64,000 nt of DNA, taken from Kordiimonadales bacterium IMCC3096. Its GTDB lineage: Bacteria > Pseudomonadota > Alphaproteobacteria > Minwuiales > Minwuiaceae. A program made the translations under genes and the position numbers. The notes below the pieces were generated by a model. That model saw nothing but the letters and a program-made list of their open reading frames with translations. It did no database searches and was not told where the DNA came from. Position 1 is the first letter of the stretch, and every line of letters begins with the position of its first letter. The stretch is from contig CP018227.1 of the NCBI GenBank assembly GCA_016865035.1, positions 1,520,001 through 1,584,000 of the forward strand, read 5' to 3'. Below are positions 47,292 to 55,103 of the stretch, piece after piece.

Positions 47292-48389
47292 CTAGCGCCT
47301 GGTACTGATCTTATGCACCAAAATTTGCGCGAGGCCGGCGGCCCCCATCGGCATCACATAGACCGTGAAGATCAGGAACAGGCCATAGATCAGACCGGTC
47401 AGACCCTGCGGATTGTTGATGTAGTTCTCCAGGCTTGAGGCCGCGAGGTCGGCGATGTTCGGAATCTCCAGCACGAACCAGCCACCGAAGATGGCGCCGA
47501 ACAGGCTGGCGATGCCGCCGATCACGCCACCGACCAGGAACTTGATCGCCTCCGCGAAGGTGAAGCTTTCCGGCGCCAGATACTCGTCCATGATGGCGAA
47601 CAGCGAACCGGCAACACCGGTGTACATCGCGCTGACACCGAACGCCGCCGATTTGAACATCGAGGTATTGATGCCCATGGTCTTCGCCGACAGCGGATTG
47701 TCGCGGATCGCGATCAGGGCGCGACCGGTGCGCGAATGCACCAGGTTCCAGGCGCCCGCGAACATGATCACCGCAACGAACGCGGTGAACATGTACTTCC
47801 ATCGGTCAAGCGACAGTTCCTCACCGGTGATCGACATGACGATGCTGTCGACCCAGCCCGGCGGATAGGGCGTATCGAGCACGATACCCTGCACACCACC
47901 GGTCAGATGGGCGATGCCGTCATATTTCAGCAACTGTGGCGTCGCGATGGCGAGCGCGAAGGTGGCCAGCGCCAGGAACAGGCCGTCCAGCCGCAGCGCG
48001 GGCAGACCGAACAGGAACCCCGCAACAAAGCAGACCGCGGCCGCCGGGATGATGGTGGCCCAGTAGGGCATGCCCAACTGGTCCATCATGATCGCCGTTG
48101 CGTAGGCACCCACCGCGAAGAAGGCGCTGTGACCCAGCGAGAACTGCCCGTTGAAGCCGGTCAGCAGGTTCAGGCCCAGCACCGCCAGCATGTACATCAG
48201 TATCTTGCCGAACTCGTAGATGTCGTAACCGTCATAGACCATCGGCAACACGACGACTGCGGCGAGAAGGACGTAGAGACACACTCTTTCCAGCAGCGGC
48301 AGTGGCACACCCAGGACGAGGATACGGTCCTTCGGATTCTGGTTCAGGAATGCCGGGACGCTTTTTCCGGCCATGTCTGTGCTTGCCAT
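47292..48389 (-). CDS. ABC transporter permease, LivM family
   Basis: 365 residues with about ten hydrophobic segments. GLNLLTGFNGQFSLGHSAFF is the family signature, and AIRDNPLSAKTMGINTSMFK is the loop that touches the ATPases. Forms the membrane channel with the LivH-like partner encoded 2 bases upstream. Confidence 0.95.
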   Translation of the reverse strand: MASTDMAGKSVPAFLNQNPKDRILVLGVPLPLLERVCLYVLLAAVVVLPMVYDGYDIYEFGKILMYMLAVLGLNLLTGFNGQFSLGHSAFFAVGAYATAIMMDQLGMPYWATIIPAAAVCFVAGFLFGLPALRLDGLFLALATFALAIATPQLLKYDGIAHLTGGVQGIVLDTPYPPGWVDSIVMSITGEELSLDRWKYMFTAFVAVIMFAGAWNLVHSRTGRALIAIRDNPLSAKTMGINTSMFKSAAFGVSAMYTGVAGSLFAIMDEYLAPESFTFAEAIKFLVGGVIGGIASLFGAIFGGWFVLEIPNIADLAASSLENYINNPQGLTGLIYGLFLIFTVYVMPMGAAGLAQILVHKISTRR

Positions 48390-48391
48390 GA

Positions 48392-49270
48392 TCAGACCCT
48401 CTTAACGACCACGCGGCCGAGCAGGCCGGCGGGTTTGACCAACAGGACAACGATGATCAGCACCAGCGCGACGGTCAGCTTCAGCTGACTGCCGACAACG
48501 AAGGTGCCCATCCAGTTCTCGAGAATGCCGACCATGAAGCCACCGATGACCGCGCCCAGCGGGCTGGTAAGGCCACCGACCACGGCACCGGCGAAACCGT
48601 AGAGCAGGGTGCCGAGCATCATGTCAGGTGTCAGGAACGTGATCGGTGCGATCAGCATGCCGGCCACCGACCCGACTGCAGCGGCAAGGCCCCAGCCGAG
48701 AGCCAGCATGAAGCCCACACGGATACCCACAAGCCGCGCCGACTCGGGCGCCGCCGCAGCCGCCCGCATCGCCAGGCCGATTGGCGTGTAACGGAAGAAG
48801 GCATAGATCAGCAGCAGCATTATCAGCGTTACCCCGACCATTCCCGCTCGATGCCAGCTGATCACGCCCTCGATCAGTGCCTCGTGCCCGAACGGGGTCG
48901 TGAATTGCTTCGGCGTGAAGTCGAACATGAAGCCTGCAAGGCTGTTGAACATAGAGAACAGCGCGATGAAGACGATGATGTGGCTGAGCACCGGCGCGTC
49001 GCTGATCGGCGCGAAGACGATCCGCTCGATCGCTGCACCGCCGATGAAGGAAACGATGATGCAAACGAAGAACGCCACCCAGAACGGCAGGCCGAGGCCC
49101 GCATCATCCATCAGGTACCAGGCGATGTAAGTGGAGAACATGGCCATCTCGCCCTGGGCGAAATTGAAGTGGTCGATGGCCTGGTAAATCATGACGACGG
49201 CAAGGGCGAGGCAGGCATAGATCGCACCTGATGCAAGCCCACTGACCGTCTGTTCGATAAAGAGATCCAT
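48392..49270 (-). CDS. ABC transporter permease, LivH family
   Basis: 292 residues with about eight hydrophobic segments. SGLASGAIYACLALAVVMIY and HFNFAQGEMAMFSTYI are typical of LivH. RAAAAAPESARLVGIRVGF is the ATPase-contact loop, and the C-terminal half has FAGAVVGGLTSPLGAVIGG. Follows livF after 16 bases and is followed by livM after 2. Confidence 0.95.
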   Translation of the reverse strand: MDLFIEQTVSGLASGAIYACLALAVVMIYQAIDHFNFAQGEMAMFSTYIAWYLMDDAGLGLPFWVAFFVCIIVSFIGGAAIERIVFAPISDAPVLSHIIVFIALFSMFNSLAGFMFDFTPKQFTTPFGHEALIEGVISWHRAGMVGVTLIMLLLIYAFFRYTPIGLAMRAAAAAPESARLVGIRVGFMLALGWGLAAAVGSVAGMLIAPITFLTPDMMLGTLLYGFAGAVVGGLTSPLGAVIGGFMVGILENWMGTFVVGSQLKLTVALVLIIVVLLVKPAGLLGRVVVKRV

Positions 49271-49286
49271 GTCAGTTCATGCCCCG

Positions 49287-49997
49287 TCAGTAGCCGAGAT
49301 AGGATTTGCGAACCTGCTCGTCATCCATGATCTTGTCCGCAGGACCAGTCATGGCGACGTTGCCGGTTTCGAGAAGATACGCGTTCTTGGAGATATCCAG
49401 CGCCAGGTTGGCGTTCTGTTCGACGACCAGCATCGAGACGCCTTCTTCCCGGTTGATCTGGCCGAGGATCTTGAACAGTTCCTCGGTGATGATCGGTGCC
49501 AGGCCAAATGACGGCTCGTCCAGCAGCATGATCTTCGGCCGCAGCATCAGCGCCCTGCCCACCGCCAGCATCTGCTGTTCGCCACCCGACAGCGTGCCCG
49601 CCTGCTGGTTGCGACGCTCCTTCAGGCGCGGGAAGTAATGATAGACGCGCTCGTAATCCTTCTCGATCTCCCTGTCCCGCCGGGTGAATGCGCCCAGCCG
49701 GAGATTTTCCTCCGTCGAGACCCGGACGAACGTGCCACGCCCCTCCGGCACATGCGCGATCTTGTGGCGCGCGACGATGGCCTCCGTGGACATGCCGACG
49801 ACGTTCTCGCCCTCGACCGTGATCGTGCCCGCGGCCTTCACCATGCCGCAGATTGACCGCAGCGTGGTGGTCTTGCCCGCGCCATTGGCGCCGAGGACGG
49901 CGGTGATCTCGCCTTCTTCCAGTTCCATATCGAAGCCGTGAAGCGCCTCGATCTGGCCGTAATAGGCCTTGAGCCCCTTGATCTCCAGCAATGCCAT
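49287..49997 (-). CDS. ABC transporter ATP-binding protein, LivF family
   Basis: 236 residues. Walker A GANGAGKTTTLRSI near residue 37, Q-loop, signature LSGGEQQMLAVGRALM, Walker B KIMLLDEPSFGL, switch His in LVVEQNANLAL (Gln before Asn, as in LivF). Its start ATG shares a base with the stop of livG (TGATG), so translation is coupled. Confidence 0.96.
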   Translation of the reverse strand: MALLEIKGLKAYYGQIEALHGFDMELEEGEITAVLGANGAGKTTTLRSICGMVKAAGTITVEGENVVGMSTEAIVARHKIAHVPEGRGTFVRVSTEENLRLGAFTRRDREIEKDYERVYHYFPRLKERRNQQAGTLSGGEQQMLAVGRALMLRPKIMLLDEPSFGLAPIITEELFKILGQINREEGVSMLVVEQNANLALDISKNAYLLETGNVAMTGPADKIMDDEQVRKSYLGY

Positions 49998-50767
49998 CAG
50001 TGACCAGTCCCCAGATAGGCCCGGATCACTTCCGGGTCGTTCTGCACTTCCTCGGGCGTGCCCTCGGAAATCTTCTTGCCGAAATCGATGGCCACCACCT
50101 TGTCGGAGATGCTCATCACCAGTCCCATGTGATGCTCGACCAGCAGCACGGTCATGCCACGATCGTCGCGGATCTGCTGGATGACGCTGCCCAGTTCCCC
50201 CAGCTCGTCATGGTTCAGGCCACCGGCCGGTTCATCCATCAGCAGCAGTTCCGGCTCGGAAGCCAGCGCGCGGGCCAGCTCGACCCGCTTCTGCGTGCCG
50301 AAGGGCAGACCGCCAACCACGGTGTGGGCGACGTCGCCCAGACCCAGATAGTCGATCAGCTCCGCGCTGCGCTCACGCAGCCTGCGTTCCTCGCGGCCGC
50401 GCCAGGGCAGGCGCAGCGCGTTGGACATGAAATCGCTGCTGGACGCCGAATGGGCACCGACCATGACGTTCTCGAGAACCGACATGGTGCTGAACAGCGC
50501 CAGGTTCTGGAACGTCCGGCCGATTCCGATATCCGCAATATGATGCGGCGGGCTCTGCAGGATCGTCTTGCCCTTGAACCGGATGTCGCCACCGTTGGGG
50601 ACATAGAGTCGGCTCAGGCAATTGAAGAGCGTTGTCTTGCCCGCTCCGTTCGGGCCGATCAGGCCGACGATCTTGCCTTCCGGCATGGTGAACGAAACAC
50701 CGTCCAGGGCAACAATGCCCCCGAACCGCACCTCAACACCTTCGACTTCGAGAATTTCCGTGCTCAT
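49997..50767 (-). CDS. ABC transporter ATP-binding protein, LivG family
   Basis: 256 residues, partner of LivF. Walker A GPNGAGKTTLFNCLS, the LivG feature GIGRTFQNLALFSTMSVLEN, a signature in degenerate form (LPFGTQKRVELARALA rather than LSGGQQ), Walker B LLLMDEPAGGLN, and switch His in LLVEHHMGLVM. First gene of the operon, with a good promoter upstream. The changed signature (PFGTQKR) is common in this family. Confidence 0.96.
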   Translation of the reverse strand: MSTEILEVEGVEVRFGGIVALDGVSFTMPEGKIVGLIGPNGAGKTTLFNCLSRLYVPNGGDIRFKGKTILQSPPHHIADIGIGRTFQNLALFSTMSVLENVMVGAHSASSSDFMSNALRLPWRGREERRLRERSAELIDYLGLGDVAHTVVGGLPFGTQKRVELARALASEPELLLMDEPAGGLNHDELGELGSVIQQIRDDRGMTVLLVEHHMGLVMSISDKVVAIDFGKKISEGTPEEVQNDPEVIRAYLGTGH

Positions 50768-50923
50768 CGCCACACTCCTGTGACGGTGCACGATCGCGTC
50801 GCATTTCGGCGCAATCGCTTGCCTCCCTTGATCCCACCACGTCCGGTCTTGATGCCGGTCCGAACCAGATGCTCCCGAATTCGGTATCCGTCGATACTTT
50901 CCGGTACACTGCACTGGCTCGCT

Positions 50924-50951
50924 TTAATAGCAAGGAAAGACCGGTCGTCAA
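50924..50951 (-). promoter_or_regulatory. promoter of the importer operon
   Basis: On the minus strand TTGACG (50951-50946), 16-base spacer, TATTAA (50929-50924). Leader to livG about 150 bases. Confidence 0.65.
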
Positions 50952-50987
50952 GCATTGTCCCGGTGGGGCGATTGCGGATAGTGCATG

Positions 50988-51016
50988 TTGTCCGCTCGCG
51001 CAGGCGTGCCTATTGT
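50988..51016 (+). promoter_or_regulatory. possible promoter of the alcohol dehydrogenase gene
   Basis: TTGTCC (50988-50993), 17-base spacer, TATTGT (51011-51016), about 30 bases upstream of the start codon. Imperfect match; divergent from the importer promoter 40 bases away. Confidence 0.4.
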
Positions 51017-51049
51017 GCCGCCATATCTGATCATACCGGGAGGGATCAC

Positions 51050-52102
51050 ATGCGCAGCATGCAGTTTGACGAATACGGGGCGGAACTGAAGGAATTCACC
51101 TACGACGTGCCGACACCACAGGGTGCGGAGGTTCTGGTGAAGATCGAAGCATGCGGTGTCTGCCATTCCGACATTCATCTGCACGAGGGCTATTTCGACA
51201 TGGGCGGCGGCAACAAGGCCGACGTGACCCGTGGGCGCAAGCTTCCCTTCACGCTTGGTCACGAGATCGTTGGCGAGGTCGCCGCGGTCGGTCCGGATGC
51301 CAAGGGCGTGTCCGTCGGCGACAAGCGTATCGTCTATCCCTGGATCGGCTGCATGGAATGCGCCACCTGCAAGGGCGGCAACACGCAGCTCTGTGCCTCC
51401 CCCCGGAACCTCGGCGTCCAGGTGGACGGTGGCTATTCCACCCATGTGATGGTGCCGGACGCGCAGTTCCTGTTCGACTATGACGGCGTCCCGACCGGGC
51501 TGGCCGCGACCTATGCATGCTCCGGCATCACCGCCTATGGCGCGCTGATGAAGGTCAAGGATGCGGCGGAGGCTGGCGGTTTCGTCGGCATCATCGGCGC
51601 CGGTGGTGTCGGCATGGCCGGCCTGATGATTGCGATGGCCGCGATCAAGGCCAAGACCATCGTCTTCGACATCGACCAGGCAAAGCTGGATGCCGCCACG
51701 GCGGCCGGTGCCGACTATGTGTTCAACCCCGCCGATCCGGCGACCCGCAAGGAAGTCGCCAAGCTGACCGGTGGCGGCCTGCCCGGTGCTGTCGATTTCG
51801 TCGGCTCCGACAAGACAGCCACCTTTGGCGTCACCTCGCTGGGCCCAAGCGGCGTGCTGGCGATTGTCGGCCTGTTCGGCGGCGCGCTGACGGTGCCGGT
51901 GCCGCTGTTTGCCTTCAAGAACATCACCGTGCGCGGCTCCATGGTCGGCAGCCCGGCGGAGATGAAGGCGCTGATGGAACTGGTCAAGCAGGGCAAGGTT
52001 CCGCCGCTGCCCGTCGCCACCCGCCCGCTGGATGCGGCCTGGGAGACGCTGGAGGACCTGCGTGCGGGCAAGATCGTCGGTCGTGTGGTGCTGGAGCCCT
52101 GA
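51050..52102 (+). CDS. zinc-dependent alcohol dehydrogenase
   Basis: 350-residue medium-chain dehydrogenase using NAD(P). Catalytic zinc: Cys in EACGVCHSDIHLHEG and His-Glu in LGHEIVGEVAAVG. Structural zinc: four Cys in GCMECATCKGGNTQLC. Nucleotide fold IIGAGGVGMAGLMI near residue 182. ATG 51050 is preceded by GGGAGGG. Likely oxidises an alcohol to aldehyde or ketone; probably one transcript with the next two genes, given same strand and short gaps (65 and 82 bases). Confidence 0.93.
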   Translation: MRSMQFDEYGAELKEFTYDVPTPQGAEVLVKIEACGVCHSDIHLHEGYFDMGGGNKADVTRGRKLPFTLGHEIVGEVAAVGPDAKGVSVGDKRIVYPWIGCMECATCKGGNTQLCASPRNLGVQVDGGYSTHVMVPDAQFLFDYDGVPTGLAATYACSGITAYGALMKVKDAAEAGGFVGIIGAGGVGMAGLMIAMAAIKAKTIVFDIDQAKLDAATAAGADYVFNPADPATRKEVAKLTGGGLPGAVDFVGSDKTATFGVTSLGPSGVLAIVGLFGGALTVPVPLFAFKNITVRGSMVGSPAEMKALMELVKQGKVPPLPVATRPLDAAWETLEDLRAGKIVGRVVLEP

Positions 52103-52167
52103 TCCGCTCCGCCTGCTGACCTGCACAACAACCTGTTCAACGAAACGGCCATGGGGAGACAGAAGAG

Positions 52168-53082
52168 ATGGCAAAACTGATGGACGGCAAGGTTGCCGTC
52201 GTGACTGGCGGTGGCGGGGCCATCGGCGGTGAGATCGCGAAGCTGATGGCAGCGCATGGCGCATCCGTGATCGTGAATGATCTCGGCGGCGCGGTGTCCG
52301 GTGACGGCAATGACGAGAAGCCGGCACGCGATGTGGTCGCGGCGATCAACGACGCGGGTGGCAAGGCCATGCCGCATTTCGGTTCCGTTGCCGAGCGCAA
52401 GGATGCCGAGGACATGATCAAGACCGCCGTCGATGCCTTCGGCAAGGTCGATGTCATCGTCAACAATGCGGGCATCCTGCGCGACGTCATCTTCCACAAG
52501 ATGAACGAACCCGACTGGGACATGGTGATCGCGGTGCATCTGAAGGGCAGCTTCAATGTCGCCCGTTCCGCGGCCCCCTACTTCCGTGAGCAGAGCTCGG
52601 GCTCCTACATCCACTTCACCTCGACCTCTGGCCTGATCGGCAACTTCGGGCAGGCGAACTATGCGGCCGCCAAGCTCGGCATTGCCGGACTGTCGAAGTC
52701 GATCGCACTGGACATGAACCGCTTCGGTGTCCGTTCCAACTGCATCTCGCCCTTCGCCTGGTCGCGCATGATCGGCACGATCCCTTCAGACACGCCGGAA
52801 CAGCAGGCGCGCCTGGAGAAGATCAAGCGCATGACACCGGCCCAGCAGGCGCCACTGGCCGTCTATCTCGGTTCCGACCAGTCCAGCCATGTCACGGGCC
52901 AGATCTTCGGCGTGCGGGGCAACGAGATCTTCCTGTTCAGCCAGCCGCGTCCGATCCGCTCCACCCACAACAGCGAGGGCTGGACACCGGAATCGATCGC
53001 CGACCACGGCATGCCGTCGCTGGAGAAGTCGTTCTTCGACCTCGACCGCTCCGCCGACATCTTCAGCTGGGATCCGGTCTGA
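52168..53082 (+). CDS. SDR (3R)-hydroxyacyl-CoA dehydrogenase-like, MFE-2 N-terminal type
   Basis: 304-residue short-chain dehydrogenase. Cofactor motif TGGGGAIG near residue 14, VNNAGILRD, catalytic Ser in FTSTSGLIGNFGQ, Tyr165 and Lys169 in NYAAAKLG. The HLKGSFNVARSAAPYF segment and the long C-terminal part resemble the dehydrogenase unit of peroxisomal multifunctional enzyme type 2. ATG 52168 with GGGGAGACAGAAGAG upstream. The next gene supplies a matching hydratase. Confidence 0.92.
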   Translation: MAKLMDGKVAVVTGGGGAIGGEIAKLMAAHGASVIVNDLGGAVSGDGNDEKPARDVVAAINDAGGKAMPHFGSVAERKDAEDMIKTAVDAFGKVDVIVNNAGILRDVIFHKMNEPDWDMVIAVHLKGSFNVARSAAPYFREQSSGSYIHFTSTSGLIGNFGQANYAAAKLGIAGLSKSIALDMNRFGVRSNCISPFAWSRMIGTIPSDTPEQQARLEKIKRMTPAQQAPLAVYLGSDQSSHVTGQIFGVRGNEIFLFSQPRPIRSTHNSEGWTPESIADHGMPSLEKSFFDLDRSADIFSWDPV

Positions 53083-53097
53083 CCGAATTCACGCGCT

Positions 53098-53135
53098 GCC
53101 CGGGCCGGACGGGGCCGGCTCCTCCCGGCCCGGGC
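53098..53135. other. GC-rich intercistronic hairpin
   Basis: GCCCGGGCCGG (53098-53108) pairs perfectly with CCGGCCCGGGC (53125-53135) in the gap between the dehydrogenase and hydratase genes. No T-run follows, so partial termination or message stabilisation is possible. Confidence 0.65.
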
Positions 53136-53164
53136 ATTCGATCTCAAGGGGAGGACAGCAACCA

Positions 53165-54019
53165 ATGGCCATCAACTACGATCACCTGATGAACTATCCG
53201 ATTCCGGACGGTGTCCAGGACATGAACTTCCGGGACGCCATCATCTATGCGCTCGGCATCGGCCTCAGCCAGGACCAGCTCGACAAGCGTCAGCTTCGCT
53301 ATACCTACGAGGACAACCAGAAGGTCTTTCCCTCGATGGCCGTGGTGCTCGCCGGGCCGGGTTTCTGGGTGAAGAACGAAGACACCGGTGTCGACTGGGT
53401 CAAGGTCCTGCACGGGGAGCAGGGCATGGAGATCCACAAGCCGATTCCCGTCAACGGCAAGCTGACCGGCAAGTCCACGATGACGGAGATCATCGACAAG
53501 GGCGCCGGCAAGGGCGCGCTGATGTATTCGGAGCGTGTGGTCTATGACGAGTCAGGCGACAAGGTCTGCACCCTGACCTCCACCACCTTCGGCCGCGGCG
53601 ACGGCGGCTTCGGCGGGCCGGAGAAGCCTGCGCCGAAGCCCCATGCGCTGCCGGACCGGGCACCGGATGGCTTTGTCGACCTGTCGACACGTCCCGAGGC
53701 CGCCCTGATCTACCGCCTCTCGGGCGACTACAATCCGCTGCACGCGGATCCCGATGTGGCCACCGCCGCCGGCTTCAAGGCGCCCATCCTGCACGGCCTG
53801 TGCAGCTTCGGCATCGCCTGCCATGCCCTGGTCAAGGCGCTCTGCGACTATGATGGCGACCGGCTGAAGAAGATGGGGCTGCGCTTCACCTCCCCCGTCT
53901 ATCCGGGCGAGACCCTGCGTACCGAATACTGGCAGGACGGCAATGACATTTCCTTCCGCACCACGGTGCTGGAGCGCGATGTGGTCGTGCTGAACAACGG
54001 GTACGCGACCATCGAATGA
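53165..54019 (+). CDS. MaoC-family enoyl-CoA hydratase 2 (double hotdog)
   Basis: 284 residues with two hotdog units, of which the C-terminal is catalytic. Signature YRLSGDYNPLHADPDVA with the Asp and His pair, then PILHGLCSFGIA, KMGLRFTSPVYPGETLRTEY. The N-terminal unit (MNFRDAIIYALGIG, YTYEDNQKVFPSM) has the family opening. Hydrates trans-2-enoyl-CoA to (3R)-hydroxyacyl-CoA. With the previous gene it forms a split version of multifunctional enzyme 2. Confidence 0.93.
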   Translation: MAINYDHLMNYPIPDGVQDMNFRDAIIYALGIGLSQDQLDKRQLRYTYEDNQKVFPSMAVVLAGPGFWVKNEDTGVDWVKVLHGEQGMEIHKPIPVNGKLTGKSTMTEIIDKGAGKGALMYSERVVYDESGDKVCTLTSTTFGRGDGGFGGPEKPAPKPHALPDRAPDGFVDLSTRPEAALIYRLSGDYNPLHADPDVATAAGFKAPILHGLCSFGIACHALVKALCDYDGDRLKKMGLRFTSPVYPGETLRTEYWQDGNDISFRTTVLERDVVVLNNGYATIE

Positions 54020-54296
54020 CCGCATGCCCTCACGGGTGGTGCAGATTGTGATCGGCAGGCAGCATTTCGTGACTCCGGGGAGGCACGATGCTGTCGGTCG
54101 GCACGATTCGCGGGGCAGATCCCTCTCCCCGTCATGAACTGGCACACGATTCCCGGGACCTGCCTCAAACAGGAGCGCCTTTCAGCCTCCGAGTCCCGAT
54201 CCGGCACAGGGCTGATTCTGGCACAGCGATTGCTCCTCCCCTGACTGACCGCAGGCGCAGCCAGGTGCCGCGGTTCAGCAGGAAAGGGGCAGGAGA

Positions 54297-54665
54297 ATGA
54301 CATCAGGACCGCAGAACCGCCGCAACCACACCCGCATCAATCTGACGGGACGCACGATGGTGGAACTGGGTGACAAGGCCCTCCGGCTTTCCGCCACCCT
54401 GCTGGACATCAGCCTCGGGGGCGCCCGCCTGGAGATCGGCGATCTCGCCGACTTCTCGCTTCAGCAGATCGAGGTGACCTTCAACGGTCTGCGGACGATC
54501 GCGGATGTGGTCTGGTGCCGCGCCGGCGAGATCGGTCTCAGGTTCCGTGAAACGGCGACTGACACGCAGTCAGCCGTCACCTTCTTCGAGAGTGTCATCC
54601 TCTGCGAATATCGCAGTCACGCGCCTTCCGCACGCGCCTGGCAGGGTTCGGCGATTCACTGCTGA
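54297..54665 (+). CDS. PilZ domain protein
   Basis: 122 residues with one PilZ domain that likely binds cyclic di-GMP: RxxxR as RRNHTR at the N-terminus and DxSxxG as DISLGGARLEI about 30 residues on. Both halves of the motif are intact. ATG 54297 follows AGGAGA. It stands alone between the fatty-acid-type trio and the convergent monooxygenase and Wzc genes; possible receptor for polysaccharide control (inference). Confidence 0.85.
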   Translation: MTSGPQNRRNHTRINLTGRTMVELGDKALRLSATLLDISLGGARLEIGDLADFSLQQIEVTFNGLRTIADVVWCRAGEIGLRFRETATDTQSAVTFFESVILCEYRSHAPSARAWQGSAIHC

Positions 54666-54755
54666 GATCGCCGGTCGGGTTCCCGTCCGCGGCAGATCGC
54701 CAGGGCTCCGGTGAAGCCCCGGAACGATACGGATCATTCCACCGTCCGACTGCGT

Positions 54756-55055
54756 CTAGAGCTGGCTTGATTCCGTGACGACGTAGCGGTGCACTTCGCG
54801 GCTGATGAATTCCAGCTTCGACAGCTTTTCCCGGAACGCGGCCATGTGTGGCGTCCTGAAATGCGCCGCCAGCGCCGCATCGTCCTTCCATTCCTCGAAG
54901 ACCCGGAAGGTGCCTTCCTGCTCCAGGTCGGCGTAGAAGGCATAGGAGATGCAGCCGTCTTCCCTGCGGGTGGCCTGCGCCACCTCCAGGGCTGCCGCGC
55001 GGGCGGCCCCCTCGCTGGCGGCTGCGACCCGGATGACACCACTGACGACGATCAT
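54756..55055 (-). CDS. antibiotic-biosynthesis-monooxygenase-like (ABM) protein
   Basis: 99-residue ferredoxin-like dimer of the ABM/YgiN type: VVSGVIRVAAASEGAARAAA, REDGCISYAFYADLEQEGTF and FEEWKDDAALAAHFRTPHMAAF. These act as cofactor-free monooxygenases or have other roles; here unknown. 48 bases after wzc on the same strand, so it may be co-transcribed. Confidence 0.88.
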   Translation of the reverse strand: MIVVSGVIRVAAASEGAARAAALEVAQATRREDGCISYAFYADLEQEGTFRVFEEWKDDAALAAHFRTPHMAAFREKLSKLEFISREVHRYVVTESSQL

Positions 55056-55103
55056 GCCGCTCTCCCCGTTGCCGATGCCCCCAATCCCGACGGATCGCGA
55101 GGG

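Noticed and set aside
49991-52102. A 703-codon plus-strand frame that would fuse a new domain to the alcohol dehydrogenase
   Set aside because: Its first half lies opposite livG and shows no family; the dehydrogenase has a clear start at 51050.
54088-54300. A 70-codon frame just upstream of the PilZ gene
   Set aside because: No recognisable family, no ribosome-binding site, and a composition that fits non-coding sequence.
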